DNA from: Glandiceps talaboti | Taxonomy: Eukaryota > Hemichordata > Enteropneusta > Spengelidae | Reading direction: 5' to 3' | DNA: 64,000 nt | NCBI RefSeq assembly: GCF_964340395.1 | Contig: NC_135560.1 | Span: 17,526,098 to 17,590,097 of the forward strand | In this document: in pieces, positions 1 to 13,262 of the stretch | Layout of the letters: each line of letters begins with the position of its first letter | Numbering within the stretch: position 1 is the first letter of the stretch | Notes under the pieces: model-generated | What the model was told of the DNA's origin: nothing | Seen by the model: only the letters and a program-made list of their open reading frames with translations | Databases searched by the model: none | Program-made: the position numbers and the translations under genes

Positions 1-1897
1 TAAATTATTAATATTTAATTTTTAATTTTTAACTTTATAAACGAACGGATCTTCATTTAACCTACTCGGATTTCACAAATTGATATGGCCAAGTGAGAGA
101 TGTAGAAGCAATCCATTCTTTTCTTAGATAATCTCTTTTTTTTAAATTTCTTATCTTTTTGAGCTGTGTATTTACATGTAGTTATCTTTTTAGAATCATT
201 TGTTCTTCGACAGCTTGAGAATCTTTTTACATAATATTGCATTTTACAAGTAATCTTGAGGAAGAATATCGTGTAAAAACTAACATTTATAACATAGTAT
301 GTTTAATGAATCGGTGTTTCAAGTATGCAGATGTGTTGAAAATATCAACACCTTCAAAATTTGAATTTTGGAATATATGTCATTGAACAATTTGAAAAAA
401 AATTATGCAAAGCAAACATTTCCACAGTGTGATATATTTCATCAATATTATGTATTTCAAGAAATGTTTTTGTTAAGTGCAGTAAGTAGGTACAATCCAT
501 CTTTACTCCCCAGGTATTTTTACAAGGTAAACCACCAAAATGATGGTATTATGTGTTGTACACTTATAATGCCAGTTTAAACTGCTTTTATACCAGATTC
601 CCCCACCCCCAACCCACACACCCCACCCCCACCCCACACACATACACCCATTTCCGTTATACTTTAATATGCTGACATGTGTTGAAAAACAACATCTTCA
701 AAATTTAAATATTGGAGTAAAATACATGAAATGAAAAAAAATATCATATTTTTCGTAAATTGAATATTACGAAAAAAATGTCAAACCTTTATTTGTTTTG
801 GTAACATATTACCTTGAATTTTTATAGAAAAAATGTGAATTTAACGTGATATACACAAAATAGGTCAAATTTTAGTAGATGAAAATTTCAATAAACCTAA
901 TTGAAGGACTTGATTTATTCCTATCTTTCATGACAGGGGATATACTTTGCTGATAATCAAGCCACTAAGTGATCACGATATAAAAAAAAAATGTCTCTTT
1001 TCGAATGTTGGAATCCTTAAAGCAAGATACTTTTGTTAAATAAAGTCATGCTTTCCACAGTTAGGGGCATTGTGATTTTCTAGCTACATACGTACTTTGT
1101 GATATTTCAAAGAGTGGTTCCAGTGACAAGCTGGTTACAGACATGTTTGCATGTATTGAATTACAAAGAATAATAACTACTTCCGTAACTATGCAGAATC
1201 AATTTCTATCTGCCACTGTAATCTCTGCATGTACTTTTATATCAAAGGAAACTCACAGCAATTGAGAATGATCGGAAGATGGTAAAAAAATATTCCTTCT
1301 ATCATCTACTTTAATACATTAGAATAACTTTTTTCAGACTATAATGATCTTTACAAAACACATATATTTCACAAACTTATCAATGTGTTAAATATGTAAT
1401 GAAACTAGAGTTGAAAATTTATTAAATTGAAGGTGAATTATAATACAACCTGTACTACAATGTATGCAAGTAAAGTAGTTACACTGTGTGGAACACTCAT
1501 TTATAACATTCATATCAAGTGTGAATTAAATGAGTGGATTACACAGACAAGTAGAATGAGAGCATCACAACTGCATATTTATCTCTTGGTGAGATCTAGA
1601 TAATGTTTTTAAGACATCTATGCGTACATTCTAGTCAATGACTATTTACTTGCTTTGCACTGCTAACATTGTTTGGGATATACTAAATATACATACATTA
1701 AACATATAAAATACACAACATATATCACTTTAGACCTATCCTTCTCAAATATACCTTCCTTTTCAAGACACACCCTAGCTGTTACTAAAGTCAAACCCCT
1801 AGCAATCTTAGAGGCCACATTAAGATGAATGGCGAATACAGGTAGTAAAAGGTCTTAATGTGACAACGACAATGATGTTCATGTACATAGCATCACT

Positions 1898-2066
1898 CAT
1901 ACATACATACATACATACATACATACATACATACATACATACATACATACATACATACATACATACATACATACATACATACATACATACATACATGCAT
2001 GCATACATACATACATACATACATACATACATACATACATACATACATACATACATACATACAATA

Positions 2067-2109
<43 letters not shown>

Positions 2110-2121
2110 ACACACATACAT
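1898..2121. repeat. (ACAT)n then (CA)n compound microsatellite
   Basis: About 165 bp of ACAT units followed by about 50 bp of CA units. It abuts the 92-bp element at 2122-2213. Long open frames across it (HTYIHTYI or MYVCMYVC) are artefacts of the repeat. Confidence 0.95.
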
Positions 2122-2213
2122 ACCATGTAAATGTACAAGTGTCCATCTCCAATAATCTCAGTGATGATCACTGGTTGTCATGCTAACCAGAATGTGATGT
2201 TAGCATTCTCTTT
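2122..2213 (+). repeat. 92-bp microsatellite-linked dispersed element, copy 1
   Basis: Starts ACCATGTAAATGTACAAGTG. It matches 21775-21866 over 92 bp with essentially one mismatch. In both places it follows an (ACAT)n/(CA)n tract directly, so unit and microsatellite appear to move together. Confidence 0.88.
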
Positions 2214-2650
2214 TCTACTTTACTAAATCTCTAAATGTCAAAAAGCCATTTTCCTTGGATCAGTGAGAGACATGCACTGATGCAGAGATCACCTTGATGA
2301 GTTTCTCTGTATCATCTCTTACCTCATTTACGTAATAAAAAACTAAATATACCTCAAAATGAGAAACTCATTTGATGTGGGTAGGACTTGATGATAAGAC
2401 TATCCAATTATGACCTTTCAGTACATTACTGTGAGTCAAAGGCCAGACTTTGATAGTATATCTATTCTTCTTTTCTTTAGTTTTGTACATTCAAATATAC
2501 ATGGTTCCTTACACTATTCAACGTGATGATTTATAATCTGTACCAGGGGTAGTGGCTATTTGTGGTGTTTTGATCGTAGATTGGTTAATGGTGGCCAGCT
2601 CAGAATCTGGAAGTGGCTGATGTAAGTCTTGTTACAGCAATTTGCTCCCA

Positions 2651-2730
2651 GGACAGGGTTTGAACCATAAACTCTATAGGGCAGGATTTGAACCATAAAT
2701 TCTAGGGCAGGGTTTGAACCTCACATAGTC
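2651..2730 (+). repeat. Short tandem repeat of about 27 bp, three units
   Basis: Three units share 'GG(G/A)TTTGAACC' followed by a diverged A/T-rich part. The core resembles the complement of a tRNA B-box, so a degraded tRNA-derived SINE is possible but not shown. Confidence 0.5.
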
Positions 2731-3293
2731 ACAATTCAGTCAGTATTGCAAAGGTCATGAAATAATTAGAGACTTTGTATCTGACAGTTATGGCAATGTT
2801 TTGTTAAAACCGGTCCATGTATCGCAGGGGAATATTTTGAATGTTGGTCATTTGACCTTAATATTACAGTTCAAGGTCAAAGGTCAAAGTCTCATTAAAA
2901 AGCTAATCATGGATAACATTTATAGATGTAGACACTTAAATGAGGTCTCTATCTATCAAGCTTCTAGAGTTGATGGGCAAATTTCCATGATAAATGTGGC
3001 CACTGAGCCATTATCACAAAGGTCAAGAATCAAAATGACATGTTGGTATTTTGGTGTTAGTAGTAGTATTCACTGATATGAAAGTAGTCGCAAAGATTCA
3101 ACATTGTTGGTGCTCCTATCAAAGCAATGTTTTTTTAAAGGCTACCAGTAGGTAAAATCTCAGTAAGTAGGTAAAATCTACTGGGGTTCCCCACCAAAAT
3201 TATGATAGATTCTGTGGAAAACACTGGCAGTTTTACCTCTGTCCCCCTTTCTGTTACCAGGGTTCCCAAACCTTATCAAAAACACTGTAAAGT

Positions 3294-3312
3294 GGCACAA
3301 GCTGAGTTTATA
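3294..3312 (-). repeat. GGCACAAGCTGAGTTTATA element end, copy 1
   Basis: Exact inverted match (19 bp) to 3870-3888. A third, diverged copy is at about 31136-31160. The two copies here enclose 595 bp, so they may be terminal repeats of one element. Confidence 0.65.
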
Positions 3313-3869
3313 AACCTTTCACTCAAACCACTTCTCATACTGTCCATTTGTCTAACGACCAATTCCCAGTACACTCACCTCATATAAAATACAATGTACA
3401 TAGGTTCCACAGCGTTAGTATACATTACCATTCAATCCTCTACTTTTAGCAGAATTTTCCCCAAAAGTTTTGGTCAGTCATGAATATATGTTTTTAAATC
3501 ACATGGAAATTTATTTAGTTTCACCCCCCCCCCCCCCCCCAACTTAGCTAAATTTTGTATTGCATCATTTCAATAAAAAAACTTCGATTAAACTAGTGTA
3601 GTATAATATTAATGTCGATGCATGCATTGTATTACATTATAATTTGTGTTCTGGCATTGTTAGAACTGTTGGTCGCATACAATGTAATAGGGTCAGTTCC
3701 TGTACATTTTTTATATGTAGTACAATAAATTACACCATCAGATCATAATAAGTTATATCCTCATACCAGGTTTGAGGTCAATTGATTGCAAGTGATGATT
3801 AAGTATACAACAGTAAGTAGAATACTCTGAGTGCATTTTAATATGCACAAAAAAATAACATCCTAAAAA

Positions 3870-3888
3870 GATATAAACTCAGCTTGTG
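3870..3888 (+). repeat. GGCACAAGCTGAGTTTATA element end, copy 2
   Basis: TATAAACTCAGCTTGTGCC, the exact reverse complement of 3294-3312. With its upstream flank it aligns over about 65 bp to 31100-31160. Confidence 0.65.
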
Positions 3889-4358
3889 CCCCTTTAACCA
3901 TTAAGTAGACAAAGAGTAAATGTACACAACAAATCTTTAATGCTGCACTAGCTTTAACTGGAGTAAAAGGGAAAGACAACCAACAATATATTCACGGAAA
4001 ATTGGAAAAAATCTCAGTAATTAGACATTGTACATGTTAACTAGAAGTTGATTGTATCCATAACTAGGATAGCAACAAGTTGAAGTTTCAATCGCTGATT
4101 TTTGGAGGCAGACCACAAAATCAATGTGATCGGATTTCTTGTACCATATTATGTGTACAGTTACACAAATACATTTACCCACAGGTGATTCAATACAGTT
4201 CAAAGTGTACGATATTATGAGTAAAGTCATATTGTCTGATAAAACAGTTTGAAAAAAGCTTTCCAGTTGCAGCTACAATGATGGGCATGTAGGGCAGCTT
4301 TCAAATCTAATGAAAGAAAAGCTGAACAATATGTAGTAAACTTGACATCCATACCTTA

Positions 4359-4488
4359 TTAGCCTCCACTCAGTGGAGGTATAATAGCAATTTCGTCACC
4401 AGTTTTCAAACAAATTAGCTTTTCGTCCTCCCTCTCAATATAATCTTGATTCACAGCTATAGTTACGTTATCCTTCAAAGGCTCTAAC
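4359..4488 (-). CDS. MOCS2: MOCS2A coding exon 2 (C-terminal, with Gly-Gly end)
   Basis: 130 nt: one base completing a Gly codon, then 42 codons and TAA. It encodes LEPLKDNVTIAVNQDYIERE and onward to GDEIAIIPPLSGG. The acceptor TTTCCAG lies just upstream on the minus strand. The terminal double glycine is the site of thiocarboxylation in this family. Confidence 0.95.
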
Positions 4489-6194
4489 CTGGAAAGAATT
4501 ATACCTATGATGAGGATCATTTTTTTTTACAAAAAATTACTTTTTAAATTATTTATCTCAGTCATACAAAAATTCATGGCCGTGTCTAGTACCACCCTGG
4601 TCTCAGTAGCCAGCCACCCTCACTGAAATGGCTAGTGCCACCACCCACGATATCCCGGGCCACGATATTTCTCATCGTTGAACATTTCCCAAAAAATAAA
4701 TCACACAGAACTCTTCAAATGCTTCCATTTTACCTTAAAACACCAAGTGGAAAACTATTATTTAATTTCTCGTGCAGTGCACAACCATTTAAAAAAGTTT
4801 TCATATCGACAGAGTCACAAGTGTCAGCGTTATTGAGCATACGCATGACACTGGTACATACTTAGCCGAATGGCTGCTGCTACGAAGACTTTTTGGGTGG
4901 TTGTGAGCTGAATGAGAAATGAAATAATTGGTTTGCATTTGGTATTTTAAGGTAGAATGGAAGCATTTGAGGAGCTGTGTGTGATTTATTTGTTGGGAAA
5001 TGTTCACTGCAGGTGGTGACACTAGCCATTCCAGTGAGGAACAGCTAGTGAGACACTCCGAAAATGCTTTAGAATAAGTCTCCTCAATACTGGTTTAAAG
5101 AAAAAATAACTGCATTGATCAATTTATTTTATTTCAATGGTTTTGAGTAGACATAGACAACAGAAGGGAGACCCTGTGGCATAAGAAAAACATATATCTT
5201 TGTTATGAATTTGTAATTCTGGTTTATGGGTTTTAGCAATACAATCTCACCTGTGCAGTTGGATTGTCATGGTTACAGGCTACAGCTATTGCAGGTTTTA
5301 ATTATATGAATGATATCTAGATCACACATATTCATATTATAGGAAAGATTTTGGTTAGAATTCTTAATTCCTAGTTTGACCATTACCTGTATTTCAGCAA
5401 CACAACTTCACTTGTGCAGTCGGATTGCCATGGTTACAGCTACTACCTTTTTGATAGTATGCATGAGATGAAGATAACACACAATACACCATGCATGCAG
5501 ATGAACTGCTACTATTAACATTCAAAGATCTTTGGAGATTGATGTGGAATATAAAAAAAAGGATGTCCCCAAATACTTCAACTGAATGTGTGTGTAATGC
5601 TTCAATAGTTTGGATTTTATAGTTTATACAATAATAACCTTTACAAATAAGCTTGCATCAATCATGGAGGAATAAGTCTCCCCTTATACCTCCACGCATC
5701 AATATATGTCATTATGACTGCACTGTGTGCATAAATAAGCAGAGAGCGACGCGTGACTTGTCCGTGGTAATCATAGAACTTCAGTAAATGGCCCCATTCC
5801 AGATCTTTAACATGTTTCTGCGTTCTGTTTGTTTCACAGGGATAATTATTTTATTACTTTTCCCTCTAGTGAGATTGTTATTCTACTTATAATAATATAT
5901 TATTCGATGTACATGTGCTACCGATATGACAGGTATTTACGTGTGGAGTTTGTCTACTGTGCAATGTGATGTCAATCATGAAAAATTGTCCATCACGAGA
6001 TATCTTAGAATCGTTTTGAGAAAATTAAAAACTATAAATTTCTCCATTTACCCTGGATACAGCTCAATTATTAATTGTAGGAGACCATCTGGCTTTATCT
6101 CAGTGGGTAGAGAGATAGAGTCTTCCTTCTTGCCAACAATTTCTCTGCTTTTAGCGAAGAACAAGATAGAAACCTTTACTTCCGGACACGCCAT
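4359..6194 (-). CDS. MOCS2: Molybdopterin synthase sulfur-carrier subunit MOCS2A (MoaD-like), complete in two exons
   Basis: This encodes the small subunit of molybdopterin synthase, the cytosolic enzyme that adds two sulfurs to precursor Z (cPMP) in molybdenum-cofactor synthesis. The C-terminal Gly-Gly is thiocarboxylated by MOCS3 and donates the sulfur. Two minus-strand exons, 6194-6052 and 4488-4359, join through a phase-2 intron (GTAAAT donor, TTTCCAG acceptor) and give 90 residues; human MOCS2A has 88. Visible motifs are the N-terminal beta strand and helix (VKVSILFFAKSREIVG), a middle part ending ELYPG-LEPL, then VTIAVNQDYIE, and the C-terminus GDEIAIIPPLSGG followed by TAA. The ATG at 6194-6192 is the natural start because the protein begins a few residues before the conserved first strand. 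Family and completeness are clear. Not seen: the MOCS2B frame that animals normally carry on the same bicistronic transcript. Promoter and 5' UTR are not identified. Confidence 0.93.
4489..6051 (-). other. MOCS2: MOCS2A intron with a degenerate direct repeat
   Basis: The single intron of the MOCS2A frame, 1563 nt, GT-AG. It carries two related copies of about 55 bp in the same orientation (5234-5296 and 5395-5449), sharing 'TGTGCAGT(T/C)GGATTG' and 'CATGGTTACAG'. No other coding content was recognised. Confidence 0.75.
6052..6194 (-). CDS. MOCS2: MOCS2A coding exon 1
   Basis: 143 nt: start codon at 6194-6192, then 47 codons plus two bases (GG). It encodes MACPEVKVSILFFAKSREIV and onward to ...LLQLIIELYP. 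The donor GTAAAT follows directly (6051-6046 on the minus strand). LFFAKSREI matches the MoaD/MOCS2A signature of a strand followed by 'FAK(A/S)RE'. Confidence 0.92.
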
Positions 6195-6718
6195 GGGTGT
6201 GAACTTTAACCCCAAATCTAACCCCCTAGATTAGTATTCGATTGACTATAGACCCGCTAACCCGACCAAATAAATGGGTGCATGCATCCCTATCCTTCAA
6301 AGCTTCCCAGCTTGTCTTTCAACTTGTGGAAAGAAAAAAAACGTAGGTAATACTAGCATTGCCATGTCGTGGACTATATACTTAGTCACATAGCCAACCT
6401 TGTTCAAGTAGCACACAGAGTAGAGTAGAGTGTAGAGATGAGATGAATGGAGGAGGACTAAAGCTAATGCACATGCTAAAACAAAGTCGGGACTGTGGTA
6501 GATTTTAACATAATATGAATAACTCAGAACAGTTGCAGTTCACTTATTATCGTGAGAAAAAGTAACCATACTTGTACGGCTGTAGTGTACGGGGGTCGAG
6601 TGACAACAGTCAAAATGGAACCACACACGGACTAACAGAAAGTTCCTAATCAATGATTTTTATGACAAAAACTTTTTTTGCACGAGTAGGATCAATTTTT
6701 TGGTAGTCTAGTATAACT

Positions 6719-6998
<280 letters not shown>

Positions 6999-9026
6999 CA
7001 CCATCTCTTTCTCTCTCAACCTCTCATAGTTCTAACAAAAAAACAAAACATATTTCGTATGTTGCTCTGACATCTTTAAGTGTTATCATCCAATAACTTG
7101 ATAAATAAGTTGTAAAAAGAAATGTTTACGTTAGTACAACAATGGATGTATTAGGGGAGATACCACACATCAATGGTATAACCAATTTCGTTGTAGGGTC
7201 AGTAGTTGTTCCTTTGTTGTTGTTTTTGGGTTGTAAACAAGACAATTTAGATTCTATAGTGGTCTGAGGTTGTAACGATGAGAAAAGGTCGTAAACATTT
7301 GCTCCTGCATGTCAAGAATTTTCATAAGATCAAATAACTGATGTTTTATACATGTCTGCGGGAAGTCGTTGTTGATCGCTCATCCTCACTGAGATCTGCC
7401 CGGATGTTCTCGCTCTACTACATTGTCAGATGAATTTCTTTGAAGAAGGTTATCAACCCTTCATGTACATTGTAACACCAATTCTTCGGCTCATCGATCG
7501 CCGAGTCATAGTAACACTACTCTCCCGTACTTTTATGATTTCAAACTGGGTTAGATCTTTTATAACTGAAGCATCTTGTACATGCAATGGTGTAATGAGG
7601 TAAATATTGTTAGCGCGTTATGAAATGAGGGAGAGGAAAGGCGTTGAACGAAAGACATTCTTCGATTGCCTATAATCGTAAAATGAATATGTAGGGGGTA
7701 ATGATAGTAAAACTAAACAGCCTCTCGGACCAAACCGTAACTCCATGTTTGCGATTGCGCAATGAATAATTCCGCAGCGATGTAACCCAGCGGCGAAGAT
7801 ATCGCCAAGTACTTTAGTTATGGACCAAAAGTTCGTAGTCACTACTTAAAACCAAAATGCAATATACCAAAAGCGATTAGTCACTGGACCTTTATTGACC
7901 AATATGTCAGCAATCTTTTTCAAAATACTCTAGTAATATGTTTACAAGTAATGCGACCTTTTTGTTTGTCAATAGCATACACAATTGCACAATGAGAACA
8001 ATGCCGTTTCTTTCATACCCTTTGTCTATATCGTCACGTGACCATGACATGTTATCTCTCTATTCGTCGGAACTCTCTGTTTCACCTTGTAAAACATGTT
8101 CATCTTCGCACGAGTAGTTACTCTTTTCATTGTTAAATACTATAGGCGCGTCGATGATTAAAGAAGGGTGACAGTGTATTACCCAAACTTCGATCACCAT
8201 ATCGTAAAATTCAGACATTTACGTGTACTGTCCAACACATTTACTCGAAAGGGATTTTTAAAAATACATGTCTTTGATATAATTACTGTTTTTAAAATTA
8301 CGATCTTGCTAAATAACACTCTTATGGTGGATCACGATCTCCAATAGATTATTTCTCTGGACTCAGATGGAGTATCATTTCACACGTTTCGACTTTACTT
8401 AAGGCGGATACTGTAAAGTTACGCCACTGTAATTTCTGAGAGGGATATAATGCTGTAGTTAGGTCGACCCGTGTAGAAATACCGTACGCGAAATCTAGCT
8501 TTATTGTGTTGTACGCGTTCTTATGTTTTTGTATATGTTGCCATGGCATTTCCATATCCGGGAATCAGACATTTTGTATTGAACCCTACACCCACGACTG
8601 TGTAACCGTCTTCATTATTTATTTTGCTGTGTCACTATGGAACCCTAATCTGATTACCTCTGACTTAATCCCCTGACAGTAGAAACAGAACACTTTCACC
8701 TCATTCCAAGCCCCGCCTCTTTTTACAACATCCGTGACGTAATCCAGGTGTCCTTATGGAATTTCTTCGTGATATAGACGCCATGTCATTCCTGACTCTC
8801 TTTGGCGGGAAACTTTTTGCGATGTATCTGATTAATATTACATCAAAATAACGTCTCGGTGGGAAAGGGTACATCATGACTGATAACTGTTCAAAATTTT
8901 CATTTATTTCTTCAGATATGCTCATGACCCGATCAAACAGACAGACATATAGATATTCAGACAGACAGACGGTCTCATTCTCTTTCTCTCTTGTGTAATG
9001 TAATTATATATACGTATCCCTCGCTA

Positions 9027-9138
9027 TATGTGTATGTGTATGTATGTGTATGTATGTATGTGTGTGTATGTATGTATGTATGTATGTATGTATGTATGTA
9101 TGTGTGTATGTATGTATGTATGTATGTATGTGTGTGTA
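9027..9138. repeat. (TGTA)n microsatellite
   Basis: Imperfect tetranucleotide tract with TGTG interruptions. Confidence 0.95.
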
Positions 9139-10511
9139 TTCGATTCGTGTGTTTGATTTTCTCCTTTCCGCACTTTCATTTCTTTCATAATTCAGTTCTT
9201 CCACTTTATGTTATTATGTTTCTCCTTTGTCTTTCAATTCAATAGCATAATCACAATCATTAGTCAAATAATTATAATTATAAATAAATGTCAATTATAT
9301 TCCCAGTAAAGGATCGTGAAAACGTTTCAAATAAGTGAATTAACAATCATTTTACTCCACAGTATGTCATCGATTTTACTTTAATGGTGAAACAATACCA
9401 ACTTAAATACTATTTGCCCATTAGCCCAGTTTTCTTATGATGGTATGATCCTAAATATTATTTCTGCAACAAAATATTATCTACGATGTGATTTTACTTG
9501 TCGTAGCAGTAAGGTGGTTAAACTTACTCAAATCTCCAGGCTTTTTCCATTCTGTATTTGAGTAAAACATTTCTCTTTGAAAAAACACGCGCACACACAT
9601 CTGTGTTCATTTGGGAAAACTTGAAATGGTAACCTAACTGAGTGGTTGCAAAACAGTCGAGAGAACGCGTATAGCCCTTGGAAGGCTAATAGTAACTAAG
9701 GAAAAAGGTGTGTTAAGTTGCGGACATTTTCCTTAATTACAAAACTAAAGGTGAATAAACCCAAAACATTTCATGATTATGAGACACAACATTCTCACAA
9801 TGGCCTGGTGTCAGTTTATGCAGTGCTTTATATGTTAATTACTCAATAACTGATGAGAGCGAAGGAAACTTACATTGCCCCTTGCTCTTTAGAGATCTGA
9901 GTACGTTTTTCAAGTGGCAGCGTCGTCTTCTTTTTAAAAAATACTCTATCCATTTTAGAAATTCCGAGACAGTCTGTGTTCACATGACATGATTGATTAC
10001 TAAATGGTTTTCTCTATGTTAATCTATAATCATTAGCCGAACATTGACATGCAAATGACATGCAAATACACTCAACACGATTAATTGAAATGGTATTTGT
10101 TGCGGCTAGTTGTAAAGACATACACACGTCGAGAAGCGCTATGTGGACTTGATTGTTCTATCACGATGTTCATTTCATCAAGTTCAATGCGATACATTAT
10201 CTAGCATTATATGATTATGATAGAATAGTTAATAGTCAATGGAATCACGTGATCTGGTCATTTTCTATTCAATGTGCCGACGAACAAATGTGTGGAAGAA
10301 AAATAATATCACCTGTATGACTATATACCTATATATACTCAATATATGCGAAATGTCTATGCTGGAGTATGCAGTGCTCAATGCATATGTATGCTTGATG
10401 CTGTGTAATATATATATGAAGAAAAGGTGGTTTACCATACATTTGGATATATATACACACTTTTGGACAGGAAAAGAGGGAGAAAGAGAGTGTCTTTTTG
10501 TCTTTTTGTCT

Positions 10512-10584
<73 letters not shown>

Positions 10585-10712
10585 GTATGTCTGTTTGTCT
10601 GTCTGTCTGTCTATATGTATGTGTATGTGTGTATGTATGTATGTATGTATGTATGTATGTATGTATGTATGTGTGTATGTATGTATGCGTGTGTGTGTAT
10701 ATGTGTGTGTTA
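10512..10712. repeat. (TCTG)n and (TGTA)n compound microsatellite
   Basis: About 90 bp of TCTG units, then TGTA and TG tracts. Predicted Cys/Val-rich peptides here are repeat artefacts. Confidence 0.95.
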
Positions 10713-11136
10713 TACACATGATACACCACAAAGCTTTCTCTGAAAGACGATATATCATGTATCCCATAATGGACAGCGTGGACCTATGTTTATAGTATTG
10801 ATGGGCGATTGTCTTTTAAAGAACCATACCATTATTTCACCCACGCCATTACAATGATAATTCATATCATATCATGGCTTTATATATATTGGTCGATCAA
10901 TCTGTATTTGGTATCGACGAAACATAAATGCGCCTTATTTCAAGTAGAATGTATATGTTGCTCTTTAAATGTAATAGCCATAACTCGTGTCAATTAGTAT
11001 TACTTCTATTAGGTAGACAATCATAAAATTGACTACATCAAAGTCACTCAAATGATGGAAAAATACAGTATATTGCGCATGCGTTCATATTGTCTTGATT
11101 TCATAAGAGGCAGAATCGTACCAAAAAATGAAAATT

Positions 11137-11190
11137 CCCATCGCTTAAGTCGTCGTAAGCCACAGCCCCTTTTACGGCACCGTCCACGAC
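11137..11190 (+). repeat. CTCTTTACGGCA-family repeat, copy 1
   Basis: Contains CGTCGTAAGCCACAGCCCCT then TTTACGGCACCGTCC. It aligns with the reverse complement of 31241-31288 over about 45 bp. Confidence 0.75.
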
Positions 11191-11942
11191 GCACCGTCAA
11201 TATGTCACAGAACTTAGATACTGTATGCGTTGCGAGAATAGTCGCTTACTGATGGTACCATGGTTTCAATGTTGTGATATCGTCAACACATTAAAATAAC
11301 AGTTTGAAAATTATCTGCCAGTATCTTTGTATGTCGCACATGCGCCTTTCTAGTGTGTTTTGCACGTGTTTTTACTCCACCATCCCTACCCCCACCCCAC
11401 TCATCCTCCCTACCACTCATCATCTCTCTCTGATCTCTTCGTCATTTAAGAGAACGTTAAGACGTGTACATATGCTTATGTCTCTCTCCCCATATAAGTT
11501 TGGCCTTGAGCATATAATATTAGCACACAGGTATGTCTTGAAATCACCTTCAATAGACTGGTGGACTATAAACATAGTTCACTTAATCTTGAACATGGTG
11601 TACAATTACTCTTTCTATAGCAGTATCTTTATAGTAGTTTTGTCTATAATTGCCTGTGAACCAAAACGTAGATATGATGCAGCTATATACAAGGACTATG
11701 TAACCAAAGCCAAGTCTGATAAGCCCATACTGCTTTAAATCAAAATAAACAGCTTTACTGAAAATAACCGCAATGTTTTATTGACAAGATTGTAAATGCG
11801 AATCATTGAGACGCCAATTTAATGACTATGTCATCACTTTAAGAGTTTGTTTTCATTGTGTATTTTCTATTTCGACACACCGTCGAACTGTAGCCGTGAC
11901 CCGTGTGACTTCATGTGACGATACGTCGTAAAAAGAATGCTA

Positions 11943-12336
11943 CTTAAAGTGAATGTGCCTCGGGGATAAATTTCCCTGAAAATATCACTTCTTCAGATCT
12001 CTTCAAACTTCAAGTTACCACGTGATAGCTTATTCCCGATCCCTTTCAAATAATATTAAAAGAAATGTGAGATCACGATCTTGTTTTCAAGGAAGTCGAT
12101 AAAATGTTTTATTTCCCCACAGACTCAGTAACACTGTGACATTATTCGGTGGCCATACTAGATTCTAAAATGACTCTATTTTGATTGTCCTCTATTTCAA
12201 AAGTTTTTACAGTAGCCCCTGATTTCTATTTCTTAAATTTTAACTCAGAGTGTTTTTTGAGTTTACCTGAACAAAGAAACAATAAGATTTTAAGATGTTT
12301 TATTTCCAAGGCGCACATCATGGAAGTTAATTGCAT
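11943..12336 (+). repeat. Interspersed repeat of about 400 bp, copy 1
   Basis: Shares several blocks in order with 37290-37555: an opening (GTGCCTCGGGGA), an internal GGCCATACTAGATTCTAAA, TTTACCTGAACAA, and a final TTTATTTCCAAGGCGCACAT. It looks like a diverged non-autonomous element. Confidence 0.6.
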
Positions 12337-13220
12337 ATTGACACAACGACAGGGCTATACTAGGGCCAGGAGCACATCACCATAAGACATACCATGATAA
12401 AGAAATACTGAAATGAGAATTTCGAATTTCATCGAATGTATGCTGAAAAATGCTGCTTTAAAAACAATATATTTACTATCAAATTTTCATTTTCACTTCC
12501 CTGTCTTTCTTTTGTTTTCCTTTCCTTTCCTTTCTCCTTTCCTTTCTAGTTTGCCGTGTAAGCTTATTTTGAGAAAGTAAAAGCCGTGTACATATTACCA
12601 TTACCTATCCATCAAAGATGTTCACTCATGTTTTATAAATCCTGCCATTCGCACAGCTTGCGTAGACTATATATCATTTTGATCAGAATTAAATTCTAGA
12701 AACCCACTGACTACAAGTTCAAATAAGGAAATGTACATGCAGTTTAAATGAAAGGAACAAACGGTCACCACATGATCGAACATTATGGGAGACATTTTAT
12801 GCTTTAGGATGTTATCTGTTTAACGGTACTCTTATTGTCATAGATCGTCAAGGGCCTCTGCCCTTTAATATCGTATATATTTAAACAGGTGTGTACAAAT
12901 ATAAAATCTCAAATGATTCTCTCTCTGAATACGGAAATTTGAAAGTTCGTCGTTTATGTGTATCTATTGCATAGTCAACAAAATTAATGTGTATGCTGAT
13001 GTTGTATGCTATATATATGTTTTCTCCCACAAAACATGGGGATGGACAAGACGCATTTTCTTAATCCTTTTTTTTTTCATTTTTTGTCAACTGATAAACT
13101 TCAAAATAAAATTCTAAAATTGTTATTTTATATTCATCGTCTTTTTGTACGTCATCTGTGAAATGTTACTATATCCGAGGACCATATCCTCTATAAGCTT
13201 ACACATAAAACATTATCAAA

Positions 13221-13262
13221 ATCTTTTCAATGTTGCTACATTTTATCGTCTGTCTGGACACA
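13221..13262 (+). repeat. Isolated monomer related to the 62019-62185 tandem array
   Basis: AAAATCTTTTCAATGTTGCT then ACATTTTATCGTCTGTCTGG matches the 44-bp unit of the array 49 kb away. Confidence 0.6.

Larger units (their letters stand above)
1..4358. other. Non-coding flank downstream of MOCS2A, repeat-bearing
   Basis: I recognise no gene here. The stretch holds a pair of about 47-bp direct repeats (327-373 and 669-715), a long (ACAT)n/(CA)n microsatellite with an attached 92-bp element (about 1898-2213), a tandem of three units of roughly 27 bp near 2651-2730, a poly-C run near 3523-3540, and inverted copies of a short element at 3294-3312 and 3870-3888. In animals the MOCS2 mRNA usually also encodes the large subunit MOCS2B downstream of MOCS2A. 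I looked for MoaE-like sequence on the minus strand here and did not recognise any, so those exons may lie beyond the window start. Confidence 0.5.

Noticed and set aside
1820-2186. Long open frames of His-Thr-Tyr-Ile or Met-Tyr-Val-Cys repeats (also at 9004, 21553, 28852, 55926)
   Set aside because: They are read entirely from ACAT/GTAT microsatellites, open on both strands, and encode no recognisable protein.
4219-4354. Short minus-strand frame starting just after the MOCS2A stop, as the MOCS2B start
   Set aside because: Its translation shows no MoaE similarity and ends after about 40 residues.
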